The translations under genes were made by a program, and so were the position numbers. DNA of 50,728 nucleotides from Ichthyobacteriaceae bacterium. Lineage in GTDB: Bacteria; Bacteroidota; Bacteroidia; Flavobacteriales; JADGDT01. Each line of letters begins with the position of its first letter. Position 1 is the stretch's first letter. Under the pieces are notes generated by a model. It saw nothing but the letters and a program-made list of their open reading frames with translations. It searched no databases and was not told where the DNA came from. Below, piece after piece: positions 1 through 8,640 of the stretch. The DNA is taken from positions 1-50,728 of the forward strand of contig JADGDT010000011.1 in assembly GCA_016744755.1 (NCBI GenBank), in the 5' to 3' direction.

Positions 1-85
1 GACTTTCCATGAGTCACCAAAGTTTAGTATTATATCAAAAAATTGCTCTGAAAACATTTTAGCAATTTAATACTTTCCACAACAT

Positions 86-388
86 TCAGGGTAGAACCAC
101 ATTTTTAAGTAAATTTAGAGCAACTTTTTGCATTATAGATAAATTTTGTACTGCATTCTTAATTCTTTTTCTTTGTTGGTCTTCGTTAAAAGTAACATCT
201 AATACATAGTGTAGTGAATTTTCTACTCCCCAATGCTGTCTTATGTAACTATTAAAATCATATAGTTTTAATAGATCCGCCCTTTGTGTTTTTTTCATAA
301 GCTTCATATAATCACCTTCAAGTCTTAACAACTTAGCTAGGTCTACAAGGCTTTTGAATTTGTAGTATTGAGTGCATTTTTGTAGCAT
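86..388 (-). pseudogene. ISAs1-family transposase, C-terminal remnant
   Basis: Only the last half of this 100-codon frame looks like a transposase. From about residue 49 it carries the IRQHWGVENSLH...LDVTFNED block and the N-x-A-L-N-L-L-K tail typical of the C-terminal end of ISAs1-type DDE transposases, whose full proteins are about 370 residues. The catalytic N-terminal and central parts are missing. Residues 1-48 do not match the family in any way I can recognise and may be out of frame. The stop codon overlaps CAGGGTAG at 87-94, which resembles the CAGGG start of ISAs1 terminal repeats, so 87 may be the outer edge of the old element. The copy cannot be active. Confidence 0.75.
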
Positions 389-708
389 ACAAATACCGTG
401 ATCTTGCCTGTACTAAGTAACTTTTTACTGTTCCCGTTGCACCTTTGATTATTATATTTTAAGTTCTGCTAATAAAAAATAGGTTTGAAAATCGTTCAAA
501 AATATTTCTATCGAGTGACCTATTTACTGTGTAATCAATACCCTTTACTTTAGACTTACATAATAATGAAATTTAGCAGACTTAATTAAATTGGCTATTT
601 TTTTGCTATATATGCTTTCCCTTTTGGAGTGTCTATCTTTGTTGTGAAAAATTAAAAATGCCTGTAATTAACTATATTTAAATTATAGCAAAACACTATT
701 AGAATAAT
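389..708. other. AT-rich gap without a recognisable gene
   Basis: I see no credible gene in this 320-bp stretch. It is AT-rich with stops in all frames. It lies between two insertion-sequence remnants and is probably decayed mobile DNA, but no residual motif is clear enough to name. Confidence 0.5.
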
Positions 709-953
709 TTTAAAGTTACAAAAGTAGAAATATTAAAATCAGGAAGTAAATCAAAGGAATTAAGTGAAGATTATAACCTTAACAATAATATGATTAGGTG
801 TTGGAGTATAGAATTTGATTTAAAACCTGGAACTTATCAAAAAAAAGAGAGTTAACCAAAGAAAAGGTTGAACTAAAGATTCTTAAGAAATAATTACGGA
901 AAGTTACTTTAGAACAAGATTTATTAAAAAAGACAATAATCACCCTCTCCTAT
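709..953 (+). pseudogene. IS3-family orfA transposase remnant
   Basis: Reading from 715 gives KVEILKSGSKSKELSEDYNL...MIRCW, the helix-turn-helix part of an IS3-type OrfA. It stops at 853-855. A shift of one base backwards at 852 restores LTKEKVELKILKK, then a stop at 891-893, then LRKVTLEQDLLKK, which is the leucine-zipper end of OrfA. One frameshift plus one nonsense codon, with no orfB after it, show an inactivated fragment. It lies next to the ISAs1 remnant, so this edge of the locus has collected insertion sequences. Confidence 0.7.
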
Positions 954-1034
954 ATCCAAAACTTCGTTACATAACTAATCCCAAAATTCAAAAAAGGATA
1001 CTTCCATACATATAATAATTATAAAAAAAATATT

Positions 1035-1640
1035 ATGGATAAAAATATTACTTACAACATCTCATTATATGTTAAAGGAGCTAATTTGGATACTAAATCA
1101 CTTAAACAAAAATTTGAAAATGTTTTAAATACAGTTGGTCTTTGTAATGAAGAAATAAAACAATATCTTCTTAGTAATAAAGGAGGTTCTAACGACTTAT
1201 TCTATATAACAAAGTATGTAAATATTGAGATCAACCCCTATTACATAGTTAATGATGATACTGATGAAGTTGAATTTAAGCTTAGAGTAAAATTTAAAAA
1301 TATTGTATGTTACAAAGGCAACTCTCTTGATAATTACTTCATGAAAAATACATTTACAACTATTAATTTCTTAATGAACTTAATGTATAAGGAATTCGAA
1401 AATATACCTGTTTATTTTACAGCTGATTATTTAGATGTAAATATTCATGATAATTTTATCCATGATAACTTTGAAGGAATTAATTACTTTGACTACGGCA
1501 TTTTTCCCAAAGAATATGGTTTGGTTTTTGAAATATATGGATATCATAAAAATGTTTTTGAACAGTATGATTATATAGTTTATCTGAGTGATGATCTAAT
1601 AAAAAACCAGCATTATCAATATTACCTTAGAGAAAACTAG
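1035..1640 (+). CDS. hypothetical protein, 201 aa
   Basis: I do not recognise this protein. It is an open frame of 201 residues with a clean ATG, rich in Asn, Tyr, Phe, Ile and Asp, with no signal peptide, transmembrane helix or cysteine-rich motif. The composition and length suggest a soluble cytoplasmic protein. It stands alone on the plus strand between insertion-sequence remnants and the minus-strand catabolic operon, so it is probably not part of the sugar pathway. A stem-loop at 1731-1767 follows it. It could be an accessory gene brought in with the mobile elements; that is inference from position only. Confidence 0.55.
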   Translation: MDKNITYNISLYVKGANLDTKSLKQKFENVLNTVGLCNEEIKQYLLSNKGGSNDLFYITKYVNIEINPYYIVNDDTDEVEFKLRVKFKNIVCYKGNSLDNYFMKNTFTTINFLMNLMYKEFENIPVYFTADYLDVNIHDNFIHDNFEGINYFDYGIFPKEYGLVFEIYGYHKNVFEQYDYIVYLSDDLIKNQHYQYYLREN

Positions 1641-2082
1641 AAAATGTATATATAGATAGTATCTCCAATTTTATATTCTAAGACATCAACTTTATCTGGG
1701 CTTTAGTTTTCCTAGGATATATCCATTATTCAGTTGCCTTTATATGAAAATATAAAGGCATTAACTGTAATCTTTGGTATACTATACTAGATATCAAATT
1801 ATAGAAATATTTAATTCATGAAGTTTATTTGCTTGACAATGCCCTATATATTATTCATGGCTAAGGTTTATCAATTCAGAGAATACATATTTATATTTAA
1901 TTTTTACTAGAATCAAAAATATGAAAATGAACTACCTCGAGGCATAACCGTAGAGCTATCTAATTTGAATTCCTTTATAATCATTTTTTTTGGTTCAATC
2001 CCCGACGCTCTGCGTCGAAATATAAAAAGAATTCCTATTTAATACTTCGATGACTCTCCCTCGAGCTTATTAATTTAGAATT
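1641..2082. other. AT-rich intergenic region with inverted-repeat fragments
   Basis: No gene is seen. At 1731-1767 there is a stem-loop (CAGTT, GCCTTTATAT and their complements) about 90 bp past the hypothetical gene. At 2003-2017 is a perfect hairpin CGACGC-TCT-GCGTCG followed by AAATAT. Flanking CTCGAG and GAATTC words near 1937-1976 and 2034-2066 form an imperfect, larger inverted repeat, resembling the dispersed palindromic elements also seen at 9892-10065. Confidence 0.45.
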
Positions 2083-2123
2083 AAAAAAAAGGACTAATTA
2101 CATTTTACTGTAACTAATCCTTT
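2083..2123 (-). terminator. rho-independent terminator after the fucP-like gene
   Basis: On the minus strand, GGATTAGTTACAG and TGTAATTAGTCC form a long stem around a short loop, with a G-U pair, followed at once by a run of eight T. It starts 26 bp after the transporter stop codon. It closes the catabolic operon. Confidence 0.85.
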
Positions 2124-2148
2124 ATATAATTCATTGATAACTTATGTA

Positions 2149-3594
2149 TTAATCAATCACTTTTTCCATTTCAGCTTCTTTCTGCAATTTGCGAGCATAC
2201 ATACCGTAGGCTGCTATAATTAAGAATGCGATTGCAGGTACCCAGAAAGCAAATTTTATACTTCCCATAGAATCAGATAACATACCTTGAATCTGAGTTA
2301 AGAAAGCAGCTCCGGCAATTGCCATTACCATTCCTGCTCCTCCAATTTTTGTATCCTCCCCTAGCCCTGCTATCCCTAATCCGAAGATTGTTGGGAACAT
2401 CAACGACATTGCTGCTGAAATGCCAACTAATGCATAAACTCCTGTAAATCCATCAGCATAAATTACAACAACGGTTAATAAAGATGCAATTAGTGAATAC
2501 ACAACTAACAATATTCTAGGTTTAATAAACTTCATTAAGAATGTACTGAGGAATCGTGCTAGCACAAATGCTATCAACGATAAAATGTAATATGTTGCAC
2601 CAGCTTGTTCGGCAGTACGAGGTAACATCCCATCTAAGCCTACACTTTCTATTAAGTTATAAAACGATGCTGCTATTGGCTCTACATTACGTAATGCTTC
2701 AATAATCTGATCGGAAGTAGGATTGTTTCCTAATTTTGAAATTACTCCATCAAAATTAAGTTCTGACATTACGTAACGAATAGTAAAGGACCAAACTGCT
2801 ATCTGTGCCCCAACATAGAAAAACTGTGCCCCTACAGCCGAAATATAATTTTTGTTTTTACCCAAACGTTTAAATGTACCTATAAGATCCAAATCTTTAT
2901 CGTCTTCTTGCACTGTTGGCATTTTTGTAAAGAATATCAATGCTAACATAACTACCATAACTGCACCCATAACTAAGTAAGCCATAGTTACTGCGTTTAG
3001 TTCTACTCCTTGAATTTGCGCCAACTCCGCTGCTGGTAAAGCAGCCCTTTCGGCCTCGTTGAGCGGACTTAACTGAGATAAAACAAATACCTGAGAAATT
3101 ACAACTCCCGAAATTGCTCCGAATGGATTGAATGATTGTGATAAATTTAAACGCTGTGTAGCAGTTTTTTCATCGCCAAAAACTAAAATATAAGAGTTTG
3201 TAGAAGTTTCTAAAACTGATAATCCTGCAAAAAGAATAATGATGGCTGCTAGGAATACGAAGAAACTAATTTCTATATTAATTTGAGAAATCAACATTGC
3301 TGGGTAAAATAAAAATGCACCTGAAGCGTAAAGCGCTAAACCCAACATTACCCCTGCTTTGTAAGTATATTTTTTTATGAATAATGCTCCCGGAATGGCA
3401 AAGAAACCATAACCTAGCAAGTAACATGCAATCTGTATCCATGCAGTTTTTGAGTCGGTTAAACTCATAATTCTTTTAAAAGCTGCAAGCATAGTATCCG
3501 TTAGGTTATTTGGTACCGCCCATGCAAAAAACAAGGTGGTAAGCAAAATAAACGGGAAGATTACATTCTTAGGTACTAAACGTGTGTTTTCCAT
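2149..3594 (-). CDS. fucP: FucP-type sugar:H+ symporter (MFS)
   Basis: An inner-membrane major facilitator of 481 residues, closely like E. coli L-fucose/H+ symporter FucP (438 residues). The N-terminal FFAWAVPNNLTD motif is conserved; Asp33 matches the FucP proton-coupling Asp46 and Glu129 in VLETSTNSY matches Glu135. About 12 hydrophobic segments are visible. The extra length is mostly a loop near residues 285-335. FucP-type carriers accept L-fucose and sugars of the same configuration such as D-arabinose and L-galactose. The gene is last in the operon behind the FucI and AraB genes, so it probably imports the sugar those enzymes use. Which sugar is preferred cannot be read from sequence; D-arabinose is inferred from the neighbours. 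Confidence 0.9.
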   Translation of the reverse strand: MENTRLVPKNVIFPFILLTTLFFAWAVPNNLTDTMLAAFKRIMSLTDSKTAWIQIACYLLGYGFFAIPGALFIKKYTYKAGVMLGLALYASGAFLFYPAMLISQINIEISFFVFLAAIIILFAGLSVLETSTNSYILVFGDEKTATQRLNLSQSFNPFGAISGVVISQVFVLSQLSPLNEAERAALPAAELAQIQGVELNAVTMAYLVMGAVMVVMLALIFFTKMPTVQEDDKDLDLIGTFKRLGKNKNYISAVGAQFFYVGAQIAVWSFTIRYVMSELNFDGVISKLGNNPTSDQIIEALRNVEPIAASFYNLIESVGLDGMLPRTAEQAGATYYILSLIAFVLARFLSTFLMKFIKPRILLVVYSLIASLLTVVVIYADGFTGVYALVGISAAMSLMFPTIFGLGIAGLGEDTKIGGAGMVMAIAGAAFLTQIQGMLSDSMGSIKFAFWVPAIAFLIIAAYGMYARKLQKEAEMEKVID

Positions 3595-3598
3595 ATAT

Positions 3599-3672
3599 CT
3601 AGATTCTCGTTACTAGTTCCTAGGTGCTGGTTGTCAAGTAACCTGCAACTATAGACCAGTAACTAGATTAAA
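3599..3672. repeat. intercistronic stem-loop built of 7-nt words
   Basis: The gap between the transporter and lipoprotein genes is almost entirely an imperfect inverted repeat. Each arm is a row of variants of a 7-nt word (for example CTAGTTC and CTAGGTG on the left, CTAGTTA and CTGGTCT on the complement of the right). The same architecture with other words occurs at three further gene junctions in this window. Confidence 0.6.
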
Positions 3673-4918
3673 ACTGTTTTTTAATTTCTTCAATTGAAAC
3701 TCCTAGAAGTTTCTTAGCTAACACATCCAACTCTTTTTCACTTCCTTCGAAATGGTAGGTACGCTGAATATGTGCATAACTCTCACCAGGTTTTAAAGCT
3801 AACGCAGGTGATGATGATTCTATTTCGTAGAATGGCCCCATTTGAGTACCATCTTCCAAAGGTCCATCGTTATAAGAATTTATTGCATCGCCAGAAAAAG
3901 GATCGTCTTGCAACTCCCAAGCAGAGTTAACATATTTGCTTTCTTCTTTTGGAAGTACAACTTGTACAATAGTTAATATTTTGTTTTCAGCATCGTAACT
4001 TCCTAAAATAGATTTAGCTCGTTTTGGAGAGATTCCAATTTTACCACGACTTTTTCCATCAGCCTTAAAGAATACCGTAGAGTTTTCAGTTTTTAGTCTA
4101 TCTGCAGAAATCTTACCGAAATAGTTATCGTTTACTTCAATTCCAAGTTCTTCTTCACTCCCTTGTTTTACAGGTATTACAACTGTAACTTCAGGTGAAG
4201 GATTTAACATTCCTAGTAACCAAATGGATAACTCTCCTGAATTTTTGTTCCAAGCATTGTCTCCTGTATTGGTAAGTTTGTTAACTGTTTCGTAAGCAAC
4301 TTCATCAACTTTAGATACATCAACTCCTAACTTATTTGAAATTTCTTCAGTTCCTAGAATATTAACATCTCTGTTTACTTTAAGACTGAATTTGGTCCCA
4401 GACATATTTTCGAGATTCATGTATTTTTCTAACGATGCCGATTTCTCAGTTTTTGAAATTAATTTAAATGCTTCGGTATCTATTTCTTTTGGAGTGAACC
4501 AATTTTCGAAATCGAAAGTAGTTCCTTTCTTGAAAAACACTGAAAATTGCCCTCCTTCAGGACCTATCCAAAATCTTTCTTCGCCTCCATAACCATTCAT
4601 GTGCTCAAGTACCTCTCCCGATTTAATTAAATCGTAGTTTATCCACCCGTAGCTCATTCCTTCATCACCTTTACACGACGAAGTCATTACTCTACCTTGA
4701 TACTGTGGAATAACAGCTACTTTAGCTTTACCATTGCTCAGCTCTACAACATCCAATTTTGAATCCAAAAATTGTTTGTCGTAGCCATAACTCCCTTGTT
4801 TATACTCTTTTTTCATTACAGCTTCTTTTGAATCTTCCTTTTTAGTCTGATTTTGATTACCCGAATCACAACTGTACAGCCCTATAAGAAGAATTGCTAA
4901 ATATTTTATTTTTGACAT
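3668..4918 (-). CDS. lipoprotein with predicted galactose-mutarotase-like fold
   Basis: A 416-residue protein with a lipoprotein signal (GLYSC, Cys17). The body resembles the uncharacterised lipoprotein family I know as DUF6786, found near sugar-catabolism genes of Bacteroidota and thought to share the galactose-mutarotase beta-sandwich fold; this assignment is from memory and not certain. Motifs visible include IPQYQGRVMTSS near residues 71-82 and GGEERFWIGPEGG near 112-124, as in aldose-epimerase-like proteins (GGRI and NxP regions). It sits between the isomerase and transporter genes. A role in converting sugar anomers in the periplasm before transport would fit, but it is inference. The two true aldose 1-epimerases of the locus lie 45 kb away. 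Confidence 0.6.
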   Translation of the reverse strand: MSKIKYLAILLIGLYSCDSGNQNQTKKEDSKEAVMKKEYKQGSYGYDKQFLDSKLDVVELSNGKAKVAVIPQYQGRVMTSSCKGDEGMSYGWINYDLIKSGEVLEHMNGYGGEERFWIGPEGGQFSVFFKKGTTFDFENWFTPKEIDTEAFKLISKTEKSASLEKYMNLENMSGTKFSLKVNRDVNILGTEEISNKLGVDVSKVDEVAYETVNKLTNTGDNAWNKNSGELSIWLLGMLNPSPEVTVVIPVKQGSEEELGIEVNDNYFGKISADRLKTENSTVFFKADGKSRGKIGISPKRAKSILGSYDAENKILTIVQVVLPKEESKYVNSAWELQDDPFSGDAINSYNDGPLEDGTQMGPFYEIESSSPALALKPGESYAHIQRTYHFEGSEKELDVLAKKLLGVSIEEIKKQF

Positions 4919-4936
4919 AATTTTATTTTATGTAAT

Positions 4937-5024
4937 TGAGTGACGCTGTGATTGAGTAACATAAATTATAAGGTGAAACTAGTTTTCACAATTTTACTAT
5001 ATCACTCTATCACCCGTTCACTCT
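4937..5024. repeat. intercistronic stem-loop built of 8-nt words
   Basis: Left arm and right-arm complement are rows of 8-nt words such as TTGAGTGA/CGCTGTGA and AGAGTGAT/ATAGTAAA. The loop region holds a second near-palindrome, GTGAAACTAGTTTTCAC at 4973-4989. It fills most of the 119-bp gap between the isomerase and lipoprotein genes and has no T run after it, so it may affect mRNA stability rather than end transcription. Confidence 0.6.
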
Positions 5025-5037
5025 TTACTTTATTAAA

Positions 5038-6825
5038 TTATTTTATTCCATATAAAGAGCCATAAGCTTGGCAGGCTCTATAATCAGACCCTTCTTTTTC
5101 TGTACCGAATGCCGACCATAGTGCAGGACGGAAAATTTCCTCATCACTTACGTTGTGCATATTCACTGGAATACGGAGCATTGATGCTAAAGATATTAAA
5201 TCAGACCCAATATGCCCGTAACTAATTGCACCGTGGTTTGCGCTCCAATTAGACATTACAGAATAAACATCTTTAAAAGACCCTTCTCCTGTTAAACGTG
5301 GGGCAAACCAAGTAGTTGGCCAAGTTGGGTTTGTACGTTTATCTAAAATATCATGTACTTCAGTATCAATCTCAACTGTCCATCCTTCGGCAATCTGTAA
5401 TACCGGACCTACACCTTTTACTATGTTCACTCTACACATAGTTACTGGCATTTCGCCTGCTGTTTTAAACTGAGAAGAATATCCTCCACCTCTCATATAT
5501 TCTCTAACAGCTTGAGGCCATTTTGTATTATCTAAACATTCTTGTGCTTCATTTTCACTAATATCCCAGAAAGGTTTCATTGCAGGTTCTCCAGCTTCGT
5601 TACGCTGTTGTGCTGTTGCATCAAGAGTTGTTGATCCTGAATTTATTAAGTGAATAATTCCATTTGCAGCTTTACCAGTAAGCTCTTTTCCGGTAACACG
5701 TTTTACAGAATCTGGACTCCAATAAGTTCTTACATCAGAAAAAATCTGAGCAGTATTTGTAAGTAGATGTCCGAACAACATTGATACAGCATTTAAACTA
5801 TCATTTTCTGTTGCAAAAACAAAAGCTTGACGTATTCCATTCCAATCGAAAGAAGAATTTAGCATTGCTTCAGTGAAATCGGCATTTGGCATATGGTCTG
5901 TCCATTGACGTTGTCCTTGGAAACCACCTGCAATTGCATTTCTACCGAATGATTCTTCGCCATGCCCCATCTCTTTAAGTTTAGGATTTCCTATCATCAA
6001 ATCACGAACAATCAACGTCATTTTCACAACAGTTTCCCACTCCCAATCTTTACGTTCTTGGTTTGCTTTAAGTTTTTCGCTATTGTAATCATCTCCTTCA
6101 ATACAATTCATTTTAGTCCATTTCAAAGCTTTTTCAAACTCATCTTTGTCATAAATTTCTTCTTCAATTCTTCTAAGCACTTCTATCTGATCTACAAATT
6201 CAGTTCTAATTCCCAAATAGTCCTGAAAAAAGTTGGTATCGACCATAGATCCTGCAATTCCCATTGACGAGTACCCAAGAGATAAATAAGACTTACCCTT
6301 CATCTGTGCTACTGCTAGCCCAGATTTTACGAAACGTAATACTTTTTCTTTTACATCTTCGTGAATATCAGTATCACCTGCGTCTTGTACTTCATGACCA
6401 TAAATACCGAATGTTGGCAATCCTTTTTGAGCATAGCCTGCTAATGCAGCTGCTAAATATACTGCTCCAGGACGTTCAGTTCCGTTGAAACCCCAAACAG
6501 CTTTTGGCATTGTTGGGTGAGTATCCATAACCTCGGTTCCGTAGCACCATGCAGGAGTAACTGTTAATGAAACCTCAACACCTTCTCTTTGAAATTTATC
6601 GGCACACATTGCTGCCTCAGCAACTCCCCCAATATTTGTATCAGCAATTACACATTCTACTTTCTCTCCACTTGGGAAACGCAAATTTTCTTCAATCAAC
6701 TTTGCAGCAGCTTTAGCCATTGCCATAACTTGCTCTTCTAGTGACTCACGTACTCCACGTTCTCTTCCATCAATTACTGGACGAATTCCTACTTTTGGTA
6801 AACTACCTATTAATCTATTGCTCAT
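5038..6825 (-). CDS. fucI: L-fucose/D-arabinose isomerase (FucI family)
   Basis: A cytoplasmic aldose-ketose isomerase of 595 residues (E. coli FucI has 591), aligned over its whole length. The Mn-binding residues of E. coli FucI (Glu337, Asp361, His528) match Glu340 in ATENDSLN, Asp364 in FSDVRTYW and His531 in [11 protein letters not shown]. Other family blocks are [18 protein letters not shown] (135-152) and [12 protein letters not shown] (300-311). The family turns L-fucose into L-fuculose and D-arabinose into D-ribulose. The gene lies 52 bp after an AraB-type kinase, not a fuculokinase, and no fuculose-1-phosphate aldolase is in the window. I therefore favour D-arabinose as the in vivo substrate; L-fucose cannot be excluded. 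Confidence 0.95.
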   Translation of the reverse strand: MSNRLIGSLPKVGIRPVIDGRERGVRESLEEQVMAMAKAAAKLIEENLRFPSGEKVECVIADTNIGGVAEAAMCADKFQREGVEVSLTVTPAWCYGTEVMDTHPTMPKAVWGFNGTERPGAVYLAAALAGYAQKGLPTFGIYGHEVQDAGDTDIHEDVKEKVLRFVKSGLAVAQMKGKSYLSLGYSSMGIAGSMVDTNFFQDYLGIRTEFVDQIEVLRRIEEEIYDKDEFEKALKWTKMNCIEGDDYNSEKLKANQERKDWEWETVVKMTLIVRDLMIGNPKLKEMGHGEESFGRNAIAGGFQGQRQWTDHMPNADFTEAMLNSSFDWNGIRQAFVFATENDSLNAVSMLFGHLLTNTAQIFSDVRTYWSPDSVKRVTGKELTGKAANGIIHLINSGSTTLDATAQQRNEAGEPAMKPFWDISENEAQECLDNTKWPQAVREYMRGGGYSSQFKTAGEMPVTMCRVNIVKGVGPVLQIAEGWTVEIDTEVHDILDKRTNPTWPTTWFAPRLTGEGSFKDVYSVMSNWSANHGAISYGHIGSDLISLASMLRIPVNMHNVSDEEIFRPALWSAFGTEKEGSDYRACQAYGSLYGIK

Positions 6826-6877
6826 GTTTATATTTTTTATTAATTAATATTTTTATTTGAAGATTCATACATCGACT

Positions 6878-8554
6878 CTACGCGATAATTGATACATTAT
6901 TTTTAATCTCTATCAAATCTTTCATGACACTATACATTTCTATTTTTGTTCCTTTTACTCCAAACGAATCGTGTAATTTCAAATAGATTTGATATAGATT
7001 TTCATAAACCTCAACTGCATTGGTATTTGGATTGTAAACTTTTTCTAATATCTCGCAGCTTTTGTCTTGAAGATCGTTGTACGAAACATCTTTTCCTTCT
7101 CCTTTATAGGCAACATGGGCTCCCATTAAAGCTGCACCCAAAGCAACAGTTTCGTCAATTGCTGCAATTTTCATTGGCTTGTTAATTACATCAGCGTAAA
7201 TCTGCATAAAAAGAGGATTCTTTTGTGAAATCCCTCCACAGTTTACAACTTCGTTAATTACAACACCTTGACTTTCCATGTGTTCAATAATTCTACGAGC
7301 TCCAAAAGCAGTAGATTCTATTAATGCACGGTAAATTTCGAAGTCCTTTGTCAACAAACTCTGACCTAAAATTAAACCTGAAAGCAATGGATCTGTTAAA
7401 ATATTACGGTTTCCATTGTTCCAATCTAAACCTAGAAGTCCACTTTCTCCTGGTTTTAAATATTCAGCTAATTTTGTAAGTTCAGCGTGGGTTTTAGTTT
7501 TATTAAGCACATTGTTTATAAACCAATTGAGTATATCGCCAACGGCACTTTGCCCTGCTTCTATTCCAAAATATTCTGGTAATACTGACTCTGTGGCAAC
7601 TCCAGCAACACCCTCTATACTTGTATCTTTATTCTTTATATCTCCAAGAACCAAATCACATGTTGATGTACCTATAATTTTGACTAAACTACCATCTTTT
7701 ATACCAGATCCAATTGCTCCTGAATGAGCGTCTAGAATCCCCATTGCAATAGGTATTCCAGCTTTAATTCCAACTTTATCGGCCCACTCTTTAGATAACT
7801 CTCCACTAGTATGCTCTATAGAGAATGCTTCTTTGGGTAATGATTTTGCAACTTTGACTAAATCAGGATTAAGAGCATCAATAAATTCTAAATCAGGAAA
7901 ACCTCCCCACTTAGCGTTGTACAAACCTTTGTGTCCTGCTGCGCAAACATTTCGTTTAAGTTTGGTAATATTTTTTACACCAGCCAAAACTCCAGGAATA
8001 AAATCAGATAATTCTACCCATGAGTCTGCTGCATCAAAAGCTTTTTTATCGATATTCCTGCAATGAAGTATTTTTGCCCAAAACCATTCAGAAGAATAAG
8101 CTCCTCCAATAGTTGATAAATATTCTGGTCGTAATTCTGTGATTTTATTAGTGATAAATATAGCTTCTTCATGAGAAGTGTGATCTTTCCACATCCAAGA
8201 ATAAGCATTAAGATTATCCTTAAATTCACTAATTTCAGAAAGGGGAGTTAAATCACTTTTAACAGGCAAAGGAGTAGAACCTGTGGCATCAACACCAATT
8301 CCTGTTACTGATGACATATCTATTCCTATTTGCTTATTTTTCTCTTTGGATTTCTGAAGAGCAATTTCCATAGACTTAACATAGTCTGTAGCACTTTGGC
8401 GTGCAAGATGTACATTGTCAGAAGTTAAAACTCCGTTATCTCCTTCTGAATATATCTGTTCAACAGAGTTTAAAACTTTTCCACTTTCTTGTTCCATGGT
8501 TAGAACACGTACAGCTGAAGACCCAAAATCTATCCCTAAAACTATTTTTTTCAT
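6878..8554 (-). CDS. araB: ribulokinase, AraB family (FGGY kinase)
   Basis: A 558-residue cytoplasmic FGGY sugar kinase. Length and motifs are those of AraB (about 560 residues) and not of fuculokinase FucK (about 480): GIDFGSSAVR (7-16), WKDHT (122-126), GGAYSSEWFWAKILH (150-164), CAAGHKG (204-210), GILDAHSGAIGSG with the likely catalytic Asp275, GTSTCD (295-300) and EAGQSAVGD (332-340). AraB-type enzymes put phosphate on O5 of L-ribulose and are known to accept D-ribulose as well. No araA or araD accompanies it. With FucI next door, conversion of D-ribulose to D-ribulose-5-phosphate, which enters the pentose phosphate pathway, is the simplest role. A LacI-type operator lies 29 bp before the start. 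Confidence 0.9.
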   Translation of the reverse strand: MKKIVLGIDFGSSAVRVLTMEQESGKVLNSVEQIYSEGDNGVLTSDNVHLARQSATDYVKSMEIALQKSKEKNKQIGIDMSSVTGIGVDATGSTPLPVKSDLTPLSEISEFKDNLNAYSWMWKDHTSHEEAIFITNKITELRPEYLSTIGGAYSSEWFWAKILHCRNIDKKAFDAADSWVELSDFIPGVLAGVKNITKLKRNVCAAGHKGLYNAKWGGFPDLEFIDALNPDLVKVAKSLPKEAFSIEHTSGELSKEWADKVGIKAGIPIAMGILDAHSGAIGSGIKDGSLVKIIGTSTCDLVLGDIKNKDTSIEGVAGVATESVLPEYFGIEAGQSAVGDILNWFINNVLNKTKTHAELTKLAEYLKPGESGLLGLDWNNGNRNILTDPLLSGLILGQSLLTKDFEIYRALIESTAFGARRIIEHMESQGVVINEVVNCGGISQKNPLFMQIYADVINKPMKIAAIDETVALGAALMGAHVAYKGEGKDVSYNDLQDKSCEILEKVYNPNTNAVEVYENLYQIYLKLHDSFGVKGTKIEMYSVMKDLIEIKNNVSIIA

Positions 8555-8582
8555 TTGTTTGTATTTTAAATATATAACAACC

Positions 8583-8598
8583 GCTAAAACGATTTAGC
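8583..8598. promoter_or_regulatory. LacI-type operator before the kinase gene
   Basis: GCTAAAACGATTTAGC has perfect 6-bp arms (GCTAAA/TTTAGC) around a central CG, the layout of LacI-family operators. It lies between the regulator gene and the kinase gene, 29 bp from the kinase ATG. A near-identical palindrome is found at 22363-22380. Repression of the isomerase operon by the adjacent regulator is inferred. Confidence 0.75.
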
Positions 8599-8640
8599 AA
8601 GTTTATAAAAAATATATTCCACAGCAAAACTTTAAGATGG

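Noticed and set aside
3599-5024. CRISPR array, suggested by regularly spaced short words
   Set aside because: Repeat units are 7-8 nt with no spacers, are palindromic across the gap, and no cas gene is in the window.
5962-6488. Open frames antisense to the isomerase gene
   Set aside because: They overlap a fully conserved enzyme, have Phe/His/Ser-rich composition typical of antisense frames, and match no family.
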